Assembly (NCBI RefSeq): GCF_022664455.2
Contig: NZ_JAKRKC020000001.1
Location: 4,159,001-4,223,000, forward strand
Source: Actinomadura luzonensis
GTDB taxonomy: Bacteria; Actinomycetota; Actinomycetes; Streptosporangiales; Streptosporangiaceae
Direction of reading: 5' to 3'
Length of the DNA: 64,000 bases
The notes below the pieces were generated by a model. It had not been told where the DNA came from, searched no databases, and saw only the letters and a list, made by a program, of their open reading frames with translations. The translations under genes and the position numbers were made by a program. Within the stretch, counting starts at the first letter, position 1; every line of letters starts with the position of its first letter. Below are positions 50,450-59,513 of this stretch, one piece after another.

Positions 50450-52036
50450 ATGCTCGACGGCTTCGTCCCGTGGCCGGACCACCTCGCCGAGGAGTACCGC
50501 CGGGCCGGTTACCGGCTCGGGCGCCCGCTCGGCGACCTGCTCCACGAGTCGTGCGCGCGGCACGCCGGCCGGGTGGCCGTCGTCTGCGGGGAGCGCCGGA
50601 TGACCTACGCCGAGCTGTCGCGGGCGGCGGACCGGATGGCGTACGGCCTGCTGGAGCTGGGCGTCAAGCCGCTGGACCGGGTCGTGGTGCAGCTGCCGAA
50701 CGTGCCCGAGTTCGTCGTGCTGCTGTTCGCGCTGCTGCGCGCCGGCGCCATCCCCGTCCTGGCGCTGCCCGGGCACCGGCGGGCCGAGATCGCCGGAGTG
50801 CACGGGCACGCGGGCGCGGTGGCGTACGCGATCAAGGACGAGTTCGGCGGCTTCGACTACCGCCGGCTCGCCCGCGAGCTGCCCTCGCCCGGGCACGTGC
50901 TGGTCAGCGGCGACGCGCAGGAGTTCACCGCGCTCGACACGCTGGAGGGGACGGCGCGGGAGCTGCCGGCGGCCGACCCGGGCGACCCGGCGCTGTTCCT
51001 GCTGTCGGGCGGGACGACCGGGCTGCCCAAGCTGATCCCGCGCACGCACGACGACTACGGCTACTGCATGCGGGCGACGGCCGAGGCGATGCGGGCCGGC
51101 TCCGGCCTCGTGTACCTGGCGGTCAACCCGGCGGCGCACAACGCGGCGCTCGGCTGTCCCGGGGTGCTCGGCAGCCTGCTGCTCGGCGGCAAGGCGGTGC
51201 TCACCTCCAGCGTGCGGCCCGACGAGGTCTTCCCGCTGATCGAGCGGGAGGGCGTCACCGTGACCACGATCGTGCCGGCGGTGCTGCGGCTGTGGGCCGA
51301 CGCGGGCCCGCGCGGGCACGACCTGTCGCGGCTCACGTTGCAGGTCGGCAGCGCCCCGCTGGACCCGGCGCTGGCGCGCCGGGCCCGCGAGGGCCTGGGG
51401 TGCGGGCTGACCCGGTGGTTCGGCCTCAGCGAGGGCCTGCTCACCCACACCCGGCTGGACGACCCCGACGAGGTGATCGACGGCACGGAGGGGCGGCCGC
51501 TCGCGGCGGCCGACGAGGTCCTGCTCGTGGGGCCGTCCGGGGAGCCGGTGCCCGACGGCGAGGCGGGCGAGCTGCTGGTACGCGGGCCGTACACGATCCG
51601 CGGCTACTTCCGGGCGCCGGAGCACAACGCGCGCTCGTTCGCCCCCGGCGGGTACTTCCGGACCGGGGACCTGGTGCGGCGGCGGCCTGACGGCAACCTC
51701 GTCGTCGTGGGCCGGGTCAAGGACGTGATCAACCGGGCGGGCGAGAAGATCTCCCCCGAGGAGGTGGAGCGCTGCCTGCTCACGCATCCGGCGGTGCGGG
51801 ACGCGGCCGTGCTCGGCGTGCCGGACGGCGCGCTCGGCGAGCGCACGTACGCCTTCCTCGTGCTGGCCGGCGACGTCCGGCCGCCGGCGGTCAAGGCGTA
51901 CCTGCGCGAGCGCGGGCTGGCCACGTACAAGATCCCGGATCGGATCGTGCCGATGGCGGAGCTGCCGCGCACCCCCATGGGCAAGATCGACAAGAGGGCG
52001 CTGCGCGACGGCGTCACCGCCCGGCGCGCCTCCTGA
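50450..52036 (+). CDS. Stand-alone aryl-acid-AMP ligase (DhbE/EntE family)
   Basis: A 528-residue adenylation enzyme. The phosphate loop is LLSGGTTGLPKLIP, the A8 region is GDLVRRRPDGNLVVVGRVKD, and the A10 Lys is in PMGKIDKRAL. The N-terminus FVPWPDHLAEEYRRAGYR is that of aryl-acid ligases that load 2-hydroxybenzoate-type starters onto a carrier. In the pocket, His230-Asn231 are kept, but the following residues are Ala-Ala-Leu-Gly-Cys where DhbE has Tyr-Pro-Leu-Ser-Ser. A different, perhaps larger, heteroaromatic acid is therefore likely. A good ribosome site (AAGGGAAAG) precedes the ATG. Confidence 0.93.
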   Translation: MLDGFVPWPDHLAEEYRRAGYRLGRPLGDLLHESCARHAGRVAVVCGERRMTYAELSRAADRMAYGLLELGVKPLDRVVVQLPNVPEFVVLLFALLRAGAIPVLALPGHRRAEIAGVHGHAGAVAYAIKDEFGGFDYRRLARELPSPGHVLVSGDAQEFTALDTLEGTARELPAADPGDPALFLLSGGTTGLPKLIPRTHDDYGYCMRATAEAMRAGSGLVYLAVNPAAHNAALGCPGVLGSLLLGGKAVLTSSVRPDEVFPLIEREGVTVTTIVPAVLRLWADAGPRGHDLSRLTLQVGSAPLDPALARRAREGLGCGLTRWFGLSEGLLTHTRLDDPDEVIDGTEGRPLAAADEVLLVGPSGEPVPDGEAGELLVRGPYTIRGYFRAPEHNARSFAPGGYFRTGDLVRRRPDGNLVVVGRVKDVINRAGEKISPEEVERCLLTHPAVRDAAVLGVPDGALGERTYAFLVLAGDVRPPAVKAYLRERGLATYKIPDRIVPMAELPRTPMGKIDKRALRDGVTARRAS

Positions 52037-52082
52037 CGCCGGTCAGGAGGCGCGGGACAGGGCGCGGATCAGGAGGCGCGGA

Positions 52083-52484
52083 TCAGGAGGCGCGGGCGGC
52101 CCTGCGGGCGCGGTCACGCAGCCGGCGGGCGGCCAGGTGGATGGTCGAGAAGTGCCGGGCGGCATTGGCCCGCATCGGCGCGGGGATGTCGGCGAGCCCC
52201 CGGTAGAGCACGCACGACAGCTGCAGGTAGCTCATGAACAGCGCGAGCTCGTCCACCAGCGGGTCGAGCCGCCCCTCGGCGGTCACCGCCAGCGGCCCCC
52301 GCCAGCCGTCCACGAGCTCCAGCAGGGCCCGCTGCCGCTCGACCAGGACGGGCAGCACCTCGCCCACCGGGTAGGGGCCCGAGCCGCGCATGGGGTGCGC
52401 GGCCAGCACGGCGGCGATGGCGTCGGCCGCCTCGGCGACCGCGTCGGCGAGGCGGTGCCGGTCGGTGTCGGGTGCGGTGGTCAT
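52083..52484 (-). CDS. Small helical protein coupled to UvrA-like gene
   Basis: A 133-residue, all-helical protein (LADAVAEAADAIAAVLAAHP, LVERQRALLELVDGWRG, LVDELALFMSYLQLSCVLYRGLADI, HFSTIHLAARRLRDRARRAARAS). The basic C-terminus could contact nucleic acid. The ATG overlaps the UvrA-like stop (ATGA) with AAGGGAG ahead, so both are made together. No family recognised. It may assist the resistance protein or act in biosynthesis. Confidence 0.75.
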   Translation of the reverse strand: MTTAPDTDRHRLADAVAEAADAIAAVLAAHPMRGSGPYPVGEVLPVLVERQRALLELVDGWRGPLAVTAEGRLDPLVDELALFMSYLQLSCVLYRGLADIPAPMRANAARHFSTIHLAARRLRDRARRAARAS

Positions 52485-54784
52485 GGCGTGCTCCCTTCCA
52501 GGGCCCGGCGCAGGTAAAGGGCGGTGGGCGAGCCGGCGACGTCGAGCAGCCCGGCGGGCGGGCCCTGGTAGAGCAGCCGGCCGCCCCGGCTGCCGCCCTC
52601 GGGGCCGAGCTCGATCAGCCAGTCGGCGTGCGCGATCACGTCGAGGTTGTGCTCGATCACCACCACGGTGGCGGCGTAGGAGTCGACCAGCCGGTCCAGC
52701 GTGCCGAGCAGCCGCTCCACGTCGGCCAGGTGCAGCCCGCTGGTGGGCTCGTCGAGGACGTAGGTGGTGCTGCGGCTGCTCAGGTGCCCGGCGAGCTTGA
52801 TGCGCTGGCACTCGCCGCCGGACAGGCTGGTGAGCGGCTGCCCGAGCCGCAGGTAGTCGAGCCCGACGTCGCCGATCGCGGTCAGCACGGGCACGATCTT
52901 GCGGTTGCCGGCGAAGAACTCGCGGCCTTCGGCCACGGTCAGCTCCAGCACGTCGCTGATGTCGAGGCCGCGCAGCCGGTAGCCGAGCACCTCGTCGGTG
53001 AAGCGTCTGCCGTTGCAGGTCTGGCAGGTGAGGGTCACGCCCTCCAGCGAGGCGAGGTCGGTGAAGACCACGCCGAGGCCGTTGCAGGTGGGGCAGGCGC
53101 CGGAGGAGTTGGCGCTGAACAGGGCGGGGCTGACGTGGTGGGCCTTGGCGAACTCGGCGCGGATCGCGTCGCCGATGCCGGTGTGGGTGCTGGTGGTGGA
53201 GCGCCGGTTGGCGTGCGGCATCGACTGGTCGACGATCACCGCCTCCGGGTGCTGCGCCCGGAAGGCGCCGTTGATCAGGCTGGACTTGCCCGCGCCGGCC
53301 ACGCCGCAGAGCACGGTGAGCGCCCGCTCGGGCAGCTCGACCGTGAGGTCGCGCAGGTTGTGCATCCGGGCGTGCGCCACCGTGAGCATGCCCGCCGGGG
53401 TGCGCACGCGCTCCTTCAGCCGGGTGGCGCCGGTCATGAACCTGCCGGTGAGCGTGCCCGAGCCGGCCAGCTCGGCGACCTGGCCGGCGAAGACCACCTT
53501 GCCGCCCGCCGCGCCCGCGCCGGGGCCGAGGTCGATGACGTAGTCGGCGGCGGCGATCACGTCGCGGTCGTGCTCCACCACCAGGACGGTGTTGCCCTGG
53601 TCGCGCAGCGCGTGCAGCAGGTTCGTCAGCCGGTGCACGTCGCGCGGGTGCAGGCCCATGCTGGGCTCGTCGAAGACGTAGAGCATGTCGTTGAGGCTGC
53701 CGGACAGGTGCCGGACGATCTTCACCCGCTGCGACTCGCCGCCCGACAGCGTGGCGGTGCGGCGCTCCAGGCTGAGATAGCCGAGGCCGATCTCCACCAG
53801 GTGGCCGACGCGCGAGATCAGCGCCTCGATCACCGGCTTGGCCTGCGGCAGGTCGAGCGCGCGCAGGACGCCCACCAGCTCCTCGGCCTCCATCGCGGCG
53901 TAGTCGGCGATGTTGCGGCCGTCGATCCTGCAGTCGAGGGCGAGCGCCGACAGCCGGGTGCCGCCGCAGACCGGGCAGGGCACCGAGGTGACGAACCGGG
54001 CGGCCATCTGCCGGGTGCGGGCGCCGAGCTCGCGGTCCGGCTTGACGAAGCGGCGGCGGAACTTCACCACCGCGCCCTCGTAGGCCATGTTGATCCGCTG
54101 CCCGCCGACCTCCAGCGGCACCGTGCCGTCGGTGCCGTGCAGCAGCTCCTCGCGCTCGGCCGGGGTGTAGTCGGCGACCGGCTTGTCGGGGTCGAACCGG
54201 CCGGAGGCGGCCAGCAGGTACCAGTCGCGCGAGCCGACGTCGAAGACCGGCGCGCGCAGCGCGCCCTCGTTGAGCGACTTCGACGGGTCGAGGAAGGCGT
54301 CCATGTCGATGCCGACGACCTCGCCCAGGCCCTCGCACTCGGGGCACATGCCGGCCGGCATGTTGAAGGAGAAGGCGTCGGCGTAGCCGACGAACGGCTC
54401 GCCCGCGCGGGAGAACAGCAGCCGCAGCAGCGGCGCGATGTCGGTGATGGTGCCGACCGTGGAGCGCGGCCCGCCGGAAAGGGGCCGCTGATCCACCGCG
54501 ACGGTGGCCGGCAGATGCTCGATCAGATCGAAGTCGGGGCGGGCCGAACTGGGCAGGAAATTGCGGACGAATGCCGGCAGCGTCTCATTCCATTGCCGTT
54601 GCGCCTCGACCGCGACGGTGTCGAAAACCAGCGACGACTTTCCCGATCCGGATACTCCGGTGACGACCGTGAGGGTGCGTTTGGGGATCTCCGCGTCGAC
54701 GGTGTCCAGGTTGTGCTCCCGAGCGCCGACCACCCGGATCCATTCCGGCACCGATGCGATGTCCACGCGCCGTTCAGCATTCAC
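52481..54784 (-). CDS. UvrA-like self-resistance ABC protein (DrrC/class II UvrA)
   Basis: A 767-residue twin-ATPase, shorter than repair UvrA (about 940). Walker A motifs are GVSGSGKSSLVFD and GVAGAGKSSLING; signature motifs LSGGESQRVKI and LSGGECQRIKL; Walker B VFDEPSMGLHP and VLDEPTSGLHL. Zinc pairs CPECEGLGE, CPVCGGTR and CPTCNGLG/CQTCNGRR are present. Class II UvrA proteins such as DrrC protect producers of DNA-intercalating drugs. Here it sits among biosynthetic genes and is the best clue to a DNA-binding product. A housekeeping repair role is unlikely without uvrB nearby. Confidence 0.93.
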   Translation of the reverse strand: MNAERRVDIASVPEWIRVVGAREHNLDTVDAEIPKRTLTVVTGVSGSGKSSLVFDTVAVEAQRQWNETLPAFVRNFLPSSARPDFDLIEHLPATVAVDQRPLSGGPRSTVGTITDIAPLLRLLFSRAGEPFVGYADAFSFNMPAGMCPECEGLGEVVGIDMDAFLDPSKSLNEGALRAPVFDVGSRDWYLLAASGRFDPDKPVADYTPAEREELLHGTDGTVPLEVGGQRINMAYEGAVVKFRRRFVKPDRELGARTRQMAARFVTSVPCPVCGGTRLSALALDCRIDGRNIADYAAMEAEELVGVLRALDLPQAKPVIEALISRVGHLVEIGLGYLSLERRTATLSGGESQRVKIVRHLSGSLNDMLYVFDEPSMGLHPRDVHRLTNLLHALRDQGNTVLVVEHDRDVIAAADYVIDLGPGAGAAGGKVVFAGQVAELAGSGTLTGRFMTGATRLKERVRTPAGMLTVAHARMHNLRDLTVELPERALTVLCGVAGAGKSSLINGAFRAQHPEAVIVDQSMPHANRRSTTSTHTGIGDAIRAEFAKAHHVSPALFSANSSGACPTCNGLGVVFTDLASLEGVTLTCQTCNGRRFTDEVLGYRLRGLDISDVLELTVAEGREFFAGNRKIVPVLTAIGDVGLDYLRLGQPLTSLSGGECQRIKLAGHLSSRSTTYVLDEPTSGLHLADVERLLGTLDRLVDSYAATVVVIEHNLDVIAHADWLIELGPEGGSRGGRLLYQGPPAGLLDVAGSPTALYLRRALEGSTP

Positions 54785-55117
54785 GACTTCGACCCTATCA
54801 TTGAAGTTTTACGTTGAGAGTGAGCCGCGATAAGACCCGGAAAACACGGGACGACCGGATGCCAACTCTCAACCGGACCTGATTGCCGCCGGTCCGGCCA
54901 GGGTAGACAGGCGGCGCCCGCCGCTCAACACCCCGGACGCGTTGACGGGCGAAAGCACGGCGTGCGAACAATGAGGCGCCGGGCCGGTCCGGGAAAGCCG
55001 CGGCGCCTTTTCATTCGCGCCGCCCGCCCCGGACCGCCGCCTTTCCGGCGGCCGCGGGCGGATGTCCTGTCGCCGGGACACCCACCGCCGGGCCGCGCGA
55101 GCGAGAGGGGAAATCGC
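54785..55117. other. 333-bp divergent intergenic region with promoter and leader hairpin
   Basis: No gene is seen. A likely + strand promoter has TTGACG (54943-54948) and AACAAT (54968-54973). The palindrome GCACGGCGTGC (54956-54966) sits in its spacer, preceded by GCGAAAG as in the 25-bp shared element. An AT-rich patch at 54795-54830 probably carries the promoter for the UvrA-like gene. Confidence 0.5.
54975..55012 (+). terminator. Leader hairpin with T-run before acyltransferase operon
   Basis: AGGCGCCG (54975-54982) pairs with CGGCGCCT (55002-55009), followed by TTTTC. No + strand gene ends within 2.9 kb upstream. It therefore looks like an attenuator in the 5' leader of the acyltransferase-P450 transcript. 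Confidence 0.5.
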
Positions 55118-56242
55118 ATGACCTCCACGACCGTCTCCAGCCGTTTACCGTCGCTGACCGGGCTGCGTTTCGTGGCCGCGTTCTGCGTGCTGCTCGAACA
55201 CCTCAACATCATCGCGGTTTTCGTGCCGCCGGCGCGGGTCTCGGTGTCGTTCTTCTTCGTGCTGAGCGGTTTCGTGCTCACCTGGTCGTCCCGGCCGGGC
55301 GACACGTACCGGTCGTTCTGGCGGCGCAGGTTCTGGAAGATCTTCCCCAACCACACCGTGAGCTGGGCGCTGATGCTGGTCATCCTGGCCGTCACCGGCG
55401 TCTCGCTGGTGCCGGGGGTACTGCCGCCAGGGCCGACGCCGCCCCTGCCCGCCGCCGCCAACCTGACGCTGCTGCACTCGTGGGTGCCCACGTTCGACTA
55501 CATGTTCAGCGTCAACCCGGTGAGCTGGTCGCTGAGCAGCGAGATGCTCTTCTACCTGCTGTTCCCCGCGCTGCTGCCGCTGGTGCTGCGCATCCCGGCG
55601 CGGCGGCTGGCGCTCGCCGCCGCGGGGCTGGTGGCGCTGGCCTGGCTGATCCCGCTGGTGTCGCTGACCTTCTCCGGCCCGGCGCTCATGCCCGGGCTGC
55701 TGCAGAGCCAGTACTGGTTCGCCTACTTCTTCCCGCCCGCCCGGCTGCCGGAGTTCGTGCTCGGCATGGTGCTGGCCCGGATGGTCATCCACGGCTTCAC
55801 CCCGCGGCTGGGCGTGGCGCTGACCGGGGCCGCCACGCTGGTGTTCCTGTTCGTCGCGACGGCCGCGGGGCTGCCCGCGCCGTTCATGTTCGCGGCCGTG
55901 ACCCTCGTGCCCGTGGCCCTGGTGGTGCTGGGCGGCGCCTCCATCGACGTCCGGCACGCGCGCTCGTTCTGGGGCACCCGCCTCATGGTCTTCCTCGGCG
56001 AGATCTCCTTCGCGCTCTACCTCATCCACCCGCTGGTGAACCTGGCCTTCAACCAGCTCACGCAGGGCCGGGTCCGGGCGGCGCTCGGCGACGCCGGCGC
56101 GAACGTCATCGTCATCGCGCTCTGCCTGCTGGCCGCCTGGGCGCTGTACCGGGCCGTGGAGCGGCCGCTCATGCGGCGGTTCGGCTCCTCCCGCCCGGCA
56201 CCCGCCCCGGCGCCGGCGGCGCCCACGGCCCAGGGGGCCTGA
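55118..56242 (+). CDS. Membrane O-acyltransferase (acyltransferase 3 family)
   Basis: A 374-residue, about ten-helix protein of the OafA-like family. The catalytic His28 is in FCVLLEHLNII; FFFVLSGFVLTWS and RRRFWKIFPNHTVSW carry the conserved RxxR-like cytoplasmic segment; the late FLGEISFALYLIHPLVNL is a family mark. It transfers acetyl or acyl groups to hydroxyls of sugars, peptides or antibiotics. GAGGGG precedes ATG 55118. Position at the head of a probable operon with two P450 genes suggests acylation of a product that P450s hydroxylate. Confidence 0.9.
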   Translation: MTSTTVSSRLPSLTGLRFVAAFCVLLEHLNIIAVFVPPARVSVSFFFVLSGFVLTWSSRPGDTYRSFWRRRFWKIFPNHTVSWALMLVILAVTGVSLVPGVLPPGPTPPLPAAANLTLLHSWVPTFDYMFSVNPVSWSLSSEMLFYLLFPALLPLVLRIPARRLALAAAGLVALAWLIPLVSLTFSGPALMPGLLQSQYWFAYFFPPARLPEFVLGMVLARMVIHGFTPRLGVALTGAATLVFLFVATAAGLPAPFMFAAVTLVPVALVVLGGASIDVRHARSFWGTRLMVFLGEISFALYLIHPLVNLAFNQLTQGRVRAALGDAGANVIVIALCLLAAWALYRAVERPLMRRFGSSRPAPAPAPAAPTAQGA

Positions 56243-56288
56243 CCCTCCTCCGCCCATCGTCCGTCCACCTCCGACGACAAGGACCGGC

Positions 56289-57476
56289 ATGACCACGACA
56301 TCCGCACAGTGGGACACCGACGAACGCCAGTTCTGGCTCCGCGGCGAGCAGCCCCCGGCCTGGGTCGACTTCGACGAGGCCATCGGCGTCTGGCGGGTCT
56401 TCGGCTACCCGGAGGCCCTGCGCGCCTTCACCGAGATCGACACCTTCTCCTCCAACACCGAGCGGCTGGCGCCGATGGAGGTCCAGTACACCGAGGGCAA
56501 CCTCGTGGAGATGGACCCGCCGCAGCACGGCAAGCTGCGCAAGCTGGTCACGCACGCGTTCACCCCGCGCATGGTCGCCAACCTGGAGCCCCGCGTCCGG
56601 GAGATCACGAACGAGCTGCTCGACGCGACCGGCGGGGCCGGGCGCATCGAGCTGATCAACGACCTGGCCTACCCGCTGCCGGTCATCGTCATCTGCGAGC
56701 TGCTGGGCATCCCCGCCGACGACCGCCACCTGTTCAAGCGCTGGGTGGACGAGATGATGGCGCAGACGCACGAGTACTCCTTCTCCGAGCCCACCGAGCT
56801 GCAGGAAAGCAGCATGCAGCACGCCATGGAGCAGATGGGCCGGCTCGTCGACTACATCTGCGAGCACGCCGAGGACCGGCGCCGCACACCCCGCGAGGAC
56901 CTGCTCAGCAGCCTCGTGCACGCCGAGGTGGACGGCCGCCGGATGAGCAACAACGAGGTCGCCATCTTCGCCAACTCGCTGCTGGTGAACGGGCACCTGA
57001 CCACCACGATGCTGCTGGGCAACTCGGTGCTGTGCCTGGACGCCCACCCCGAGCAGTTCGCCGAGGTGCGCGCCGACCGGTCGAAGATCCCCGGCGCGAT
57101 CGAGGAGGCCCTGCGCTTCGTCACGCCCGCGCCGGTGCTCGGCCGCGCCACGCTGCGCGAGACCGAGCTCGGCGGCCGCGTCATCCCCGCGGACCAGATC
57201 ATCCAGGTCTGGGTGGGCGCCGCGAACCGGGACCCCCGCCAGTTCGAGCGGCCGGACGTCTACGACCTCCACCGCGACCCCAACCCGCACCTGACCTTCG
57301 GGCGCGGCATCCACTTCTGCGTCGGCGCGGGGCTGGCGCGCCTGGAGAGCCGGGTGGTGATGGACCTCCTGCTCGACCGCTACCGCAGCGTGCGCAGCGA
57401 CCCGGACGAGCCGCCCGCGTTCCTCACCAACCCGTACGTCACGGCCCTGCGCTCGTTCCCGCTGCTGGTCGCCTGA
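56289..57476 (+). CDS. Cytochrome P450 (first of tandem pair)
   Basis: A 395-residue class I bacterial P450. The heme ligand is Cys344 in FGRGIHFCVGAGLARLE; the ExxR pair is EEALRFV. The I-helix reads LLVNGHLTTTMLLGN, so the acidic residue of the usual GxE/DTT is Leu; proton delivery must use other groups or substrate hydroxyls. It shares about every second residue with the next gene, a tandem duplicate. It needs ferredoxin partners, none present. Only 46 bases follow the acyltransferase. Confidence 0.95.
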   Translation: MTTTSAQWDTDERQFWLRGEQPPAWVDFDEAIGVWRVFGYPEALRAFTEIDTFSSNTERLAPMEVQYTEGNLVEMDPPQHGKLRKLVTHAFTPRMVANLEPRVREITNELLDATGGAGRIELINDLAYPLPVIVICELLGIPADDRHLFKRWVDEMMAQTHEYSFSEPTELQESSMQHAMEQMGRLVDYICEHAEDRRRTPREDLLSSLVHAEVDGRRMSNNEVAIFANSLLVNGHLTTTMLLGNSVLCLDAHPEQFAEVRADRSKIPGAIEEALRFVTPAPVLGRATLRETELGGRVIPADQIIQVWVGAANRDPRQFERPDVYDLHRDPNPHLTFGRGIHFCVGAGLARLESRVVMDLLLDRYRSVRSDPDEPPAFLTNPYVTALRSFPLLVA

Positions 57477-57489
57477 AGGAGAAGCCGTC

Positions 57490-58671
57490 ATGACCGTCCT
57501 CACGGACCGATGGAACGTCAATCCGCGGCACTTCTGGCTGCGCGGCGAGAAGCCGGAGCAGCCGGTCGCCTTCGACCCCGCGCTCGGGATCTGGAACGTC
57601 TACGGCTACCCGGAGGCGGTGGCCGTCCTCGGCGACCCGAAGACCTTCTCCTCCGACACCACGCGGCTGGTGGCGGCCGACCTCGACCCCTCGCTCAACG
57701 ACGGCGTGCTGTTCCAGATGGACCCGCCGGCGCACCGCAAGCTCCGCAACCTGGTCAGCCACGCCTTCTCCCCGAAGATCGTCGCCGGGCTGGAGCCGCG
57801 CATCAGCGGGCTCACCGCCGAGCTGCTGGACGAGGCCGCGGAGCGGGGCCGGCTGGAGCTGGTGGGCGACCTCGCCTACCCGCTGCCGGTGATCGTCATC
57901 GCCGAGCTGCTCGGCGTCCCCGCGAGCGACCGCGACCTGTTCAAGGGCTGGGTGGACCGGCTGTTCGAGAGCACGCACCAGTTCTCCATGGCCGAGGAGC
58001 CGCAAGGGCTGGAGACCCACCTGGAGATCACCAAGGCGATGACCGGCTACCTGCGCGAGCACGCCGTCGAGCGCCGGCGGCGGCCGCGCGAGGACCTGCT
58101 GTCGGAGCTGGTGCTCGCGGAGGTGGACGGCGAGCGGCTGAACGACAACCAGATCGTCAACTTCGCCAACATCCTGCTGATGGCCGGTCACATCACCACG
58201 ACGATGCTGCTGGGCAACACCGTGCTCTGCCTGGACGCGCACCCGGAGTGGTTCGCGGCGGTGCGCGCCGACCGGTCGGTGCTGCCGGCGGCGCTGGAGG
58301 AGACGCTGCGTTACTTCAGCCCGTTCACCGCCGCCGCGCGCTCCACCACGGCCGCGACGGAGCTGGCCGGTCACACCGTCCCCGCCGACCAGATGATCAT
58401 GGTGTGGGTGGCCGCGGCCAACCGCGACGGGCGGCAGTTCCCCGACCCGGACGTCTTCGACCCGTCCCGCGACCCCAACCCGCACCTGGGCTTCGGCCGC
58501 GGCGTGCACTTCTGCCTGGGCGCGCCGCTGGCCAGGATCGAGGCCAGGATCGCGCTGGAGGTGCTGCTGGAGCGCCATCCGGTGCTGCGCACCGACCCCG
58601 GCGACCCGCCGTCGTTCGTGCCGGCGCCGGACATGAGCGGGGTCGAGCGCCTGCCGCTGCTCACCTCATGA
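57490..58671 (+). CDS. Cytochrome P450 (second of tandem pair)
   Basis: A 393-residue P450, paralogue of the preceding gene 13 bases upstream. Cys342 in FGRGVHFCLGAPLARIE is the heme ligand and EETLRYF holds the ExxR pair. The I-helix is LLMAGHITTTMLLGN with Ile where Glu/Asp is usual. GAAGGAGAAG precedes the ATG. The pair may perform sequential oxidations on one scaffold. Its 3' end overlaps the convergent hydrolase by six bases. Confidence 0.95.
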   Translation: MTVLTDRWNVNPRHFWLRGEKPEQPVAFDPALGIWNVYGYPEAVAVLGDPKTFSSDTTRLVAADLDPSLNDGVLFQMDPPAHRKLRNLVSHAFSPKIVAGLEPRISGLTAELLDEAAERGRLELVGDLAYPLPVIVIAELLGVPASDRDLFKGWVDRLFESTHQFSMAEEPQGLETHLEITKAMTGYLREHAVERRRRPREDLLSELVLAEVDGERLNDNQIVNFANILLMAGHITTTMLLGNTVLCLDAHPEWFAAVRADRSVLPAALEETLRYFSPFTAAARSTTAATELAGHTVPADQMIMVWVAAANRDGRQFPDPDVFDPSRDPNPHLGFGRGVHFCLGAPLARIEARIALEVLLERHPVLRTDPGDPPSFVPAPDMSGVERLPLLTS

Positions 58672-59466
58672 GCGCTGTGACGAGCCCCGGCTCCGCATCT
58701 GCGCGAGGACGGCGTCGCCGAGCGGCGTGCCGCGGCGGCCGAGGTCCAGCGGCAGGTCGAAGTGGTTGCGCCCGCGGGCGATGAAGGAGACCAGCTCCGG
58801 CGTCCGCGGGCGGGCGGCGGCGACGAAGTCGTGGTGCTGCCGGGTGAAGGCCGCCGTCTCGTTGTCGCCCACGGCGACGACCAGCGGCGGCAGCCGGTCC
58901 GGCAGCCGCCGCAGGGGGCTGTTGCGCGCCGCGGCCGCCGCGTCCAGCCCGAGCGCCGCGTTGACGTAGGTGCGGCGCAGCTCGCCGAGCTCGTAGACGC
59001 CGCTGAGCAGCGCCGCGCCGGCGACCGGCGGCCCGTCGAGCAGGGCCATGGCCACCAGGTGGGCGCCCGCCGAGCTGCCGCTGAGGTGGACCGGCCCGTG
59101 GGCGCGCGCGGCCAGCCACCGCACGCCCTCCCGCACCATGGCGACGATCTCGTCGAGCCGGTAGCGGGGGGCCAGCCCGTAGCCGAGCGCGGCGAAGGCC
59201 ATGCCCTCGCGCCGGAAGTCGGCCGCGGCGAACGCGGAGTCCTCCCTGCCGAGCTCCTGCCAGTAGCCGCCGTGCACGTAGACCATGAGAGGCGCGTCCG
59301 GGGAGCCGCCCGGGAAGTGGTCGGCGACCTGCTCGGGCCGCGGGCCGTACCGGAGCGGCCGGTAGCCGGCGGCCCGCGCGGCCCGGCTGCGCCGCTCGTA
59401 CTCCTCCAGATGAACCCGCAGGTCGGCGACGCGCGTGCTGGGCGAGTAGTCGCGGTCGAGGCTCAC
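58666..59466 (-). CDS. Kynurenine-formamidase-like alpha/beta-hydrolase
   Basis: A 266-residue hydrolase. HGGYWQELGRE is the oxyanion motif typical of kynurenine formamidase-like proteins, the nucleophile Ser is in LSGSSAGAHLVAM, the acid Asp in VAVGDNETAAF, and the catalytic His in RGRNHFDLP. In quinoxaline/quinaldate pathways such a hydrolase removes formyl from N-formylkynurenine formed from tryptophan. That role is inferred from context. General arylformamidase or carboxylesterase activity is an alternative. Confidence 0.88.
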   Translation of the reverse strand: MSLDRDYSPSTRVADLRVHLEEYERRSRAARAAGYRPLRYGPRPEQVADHFPGGSPDAPLMVYVHGGYWQELGREDSAFAAADFRREGMAFAALGYGLAPRYRLDEIVAMVREGVRWLAARAHGPVHLSGSSAGAHLVAMALLDGPPVAGAALLSGVYELGELRRTYVNAALGLDAAAAARNSPLRRLPDRLPPLVVAVGDNETAAFTRQHHDFVAAARPRTPELVSFIARGRNHFDLPLDLGRRGTPLGDAVLAQMRSRGSSQRS

Positions 59467-59513
59467 CGCGCACCCCTTTCTCCGAGACGAATGCTGATGA
59501 TCCGGGAGGCGAA

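Noticed and set aside
50450-52036. Aryl-AMP ligase as part of a catecholate siderophore cluster
   Set aside because: No isochorismate synthase, isochorismatase, dehydrogenase for dihydroxybenzoate or iron transport genes nearby; UvrA-like and kynurenine-type genes point elsewhere. Not fully excluded.
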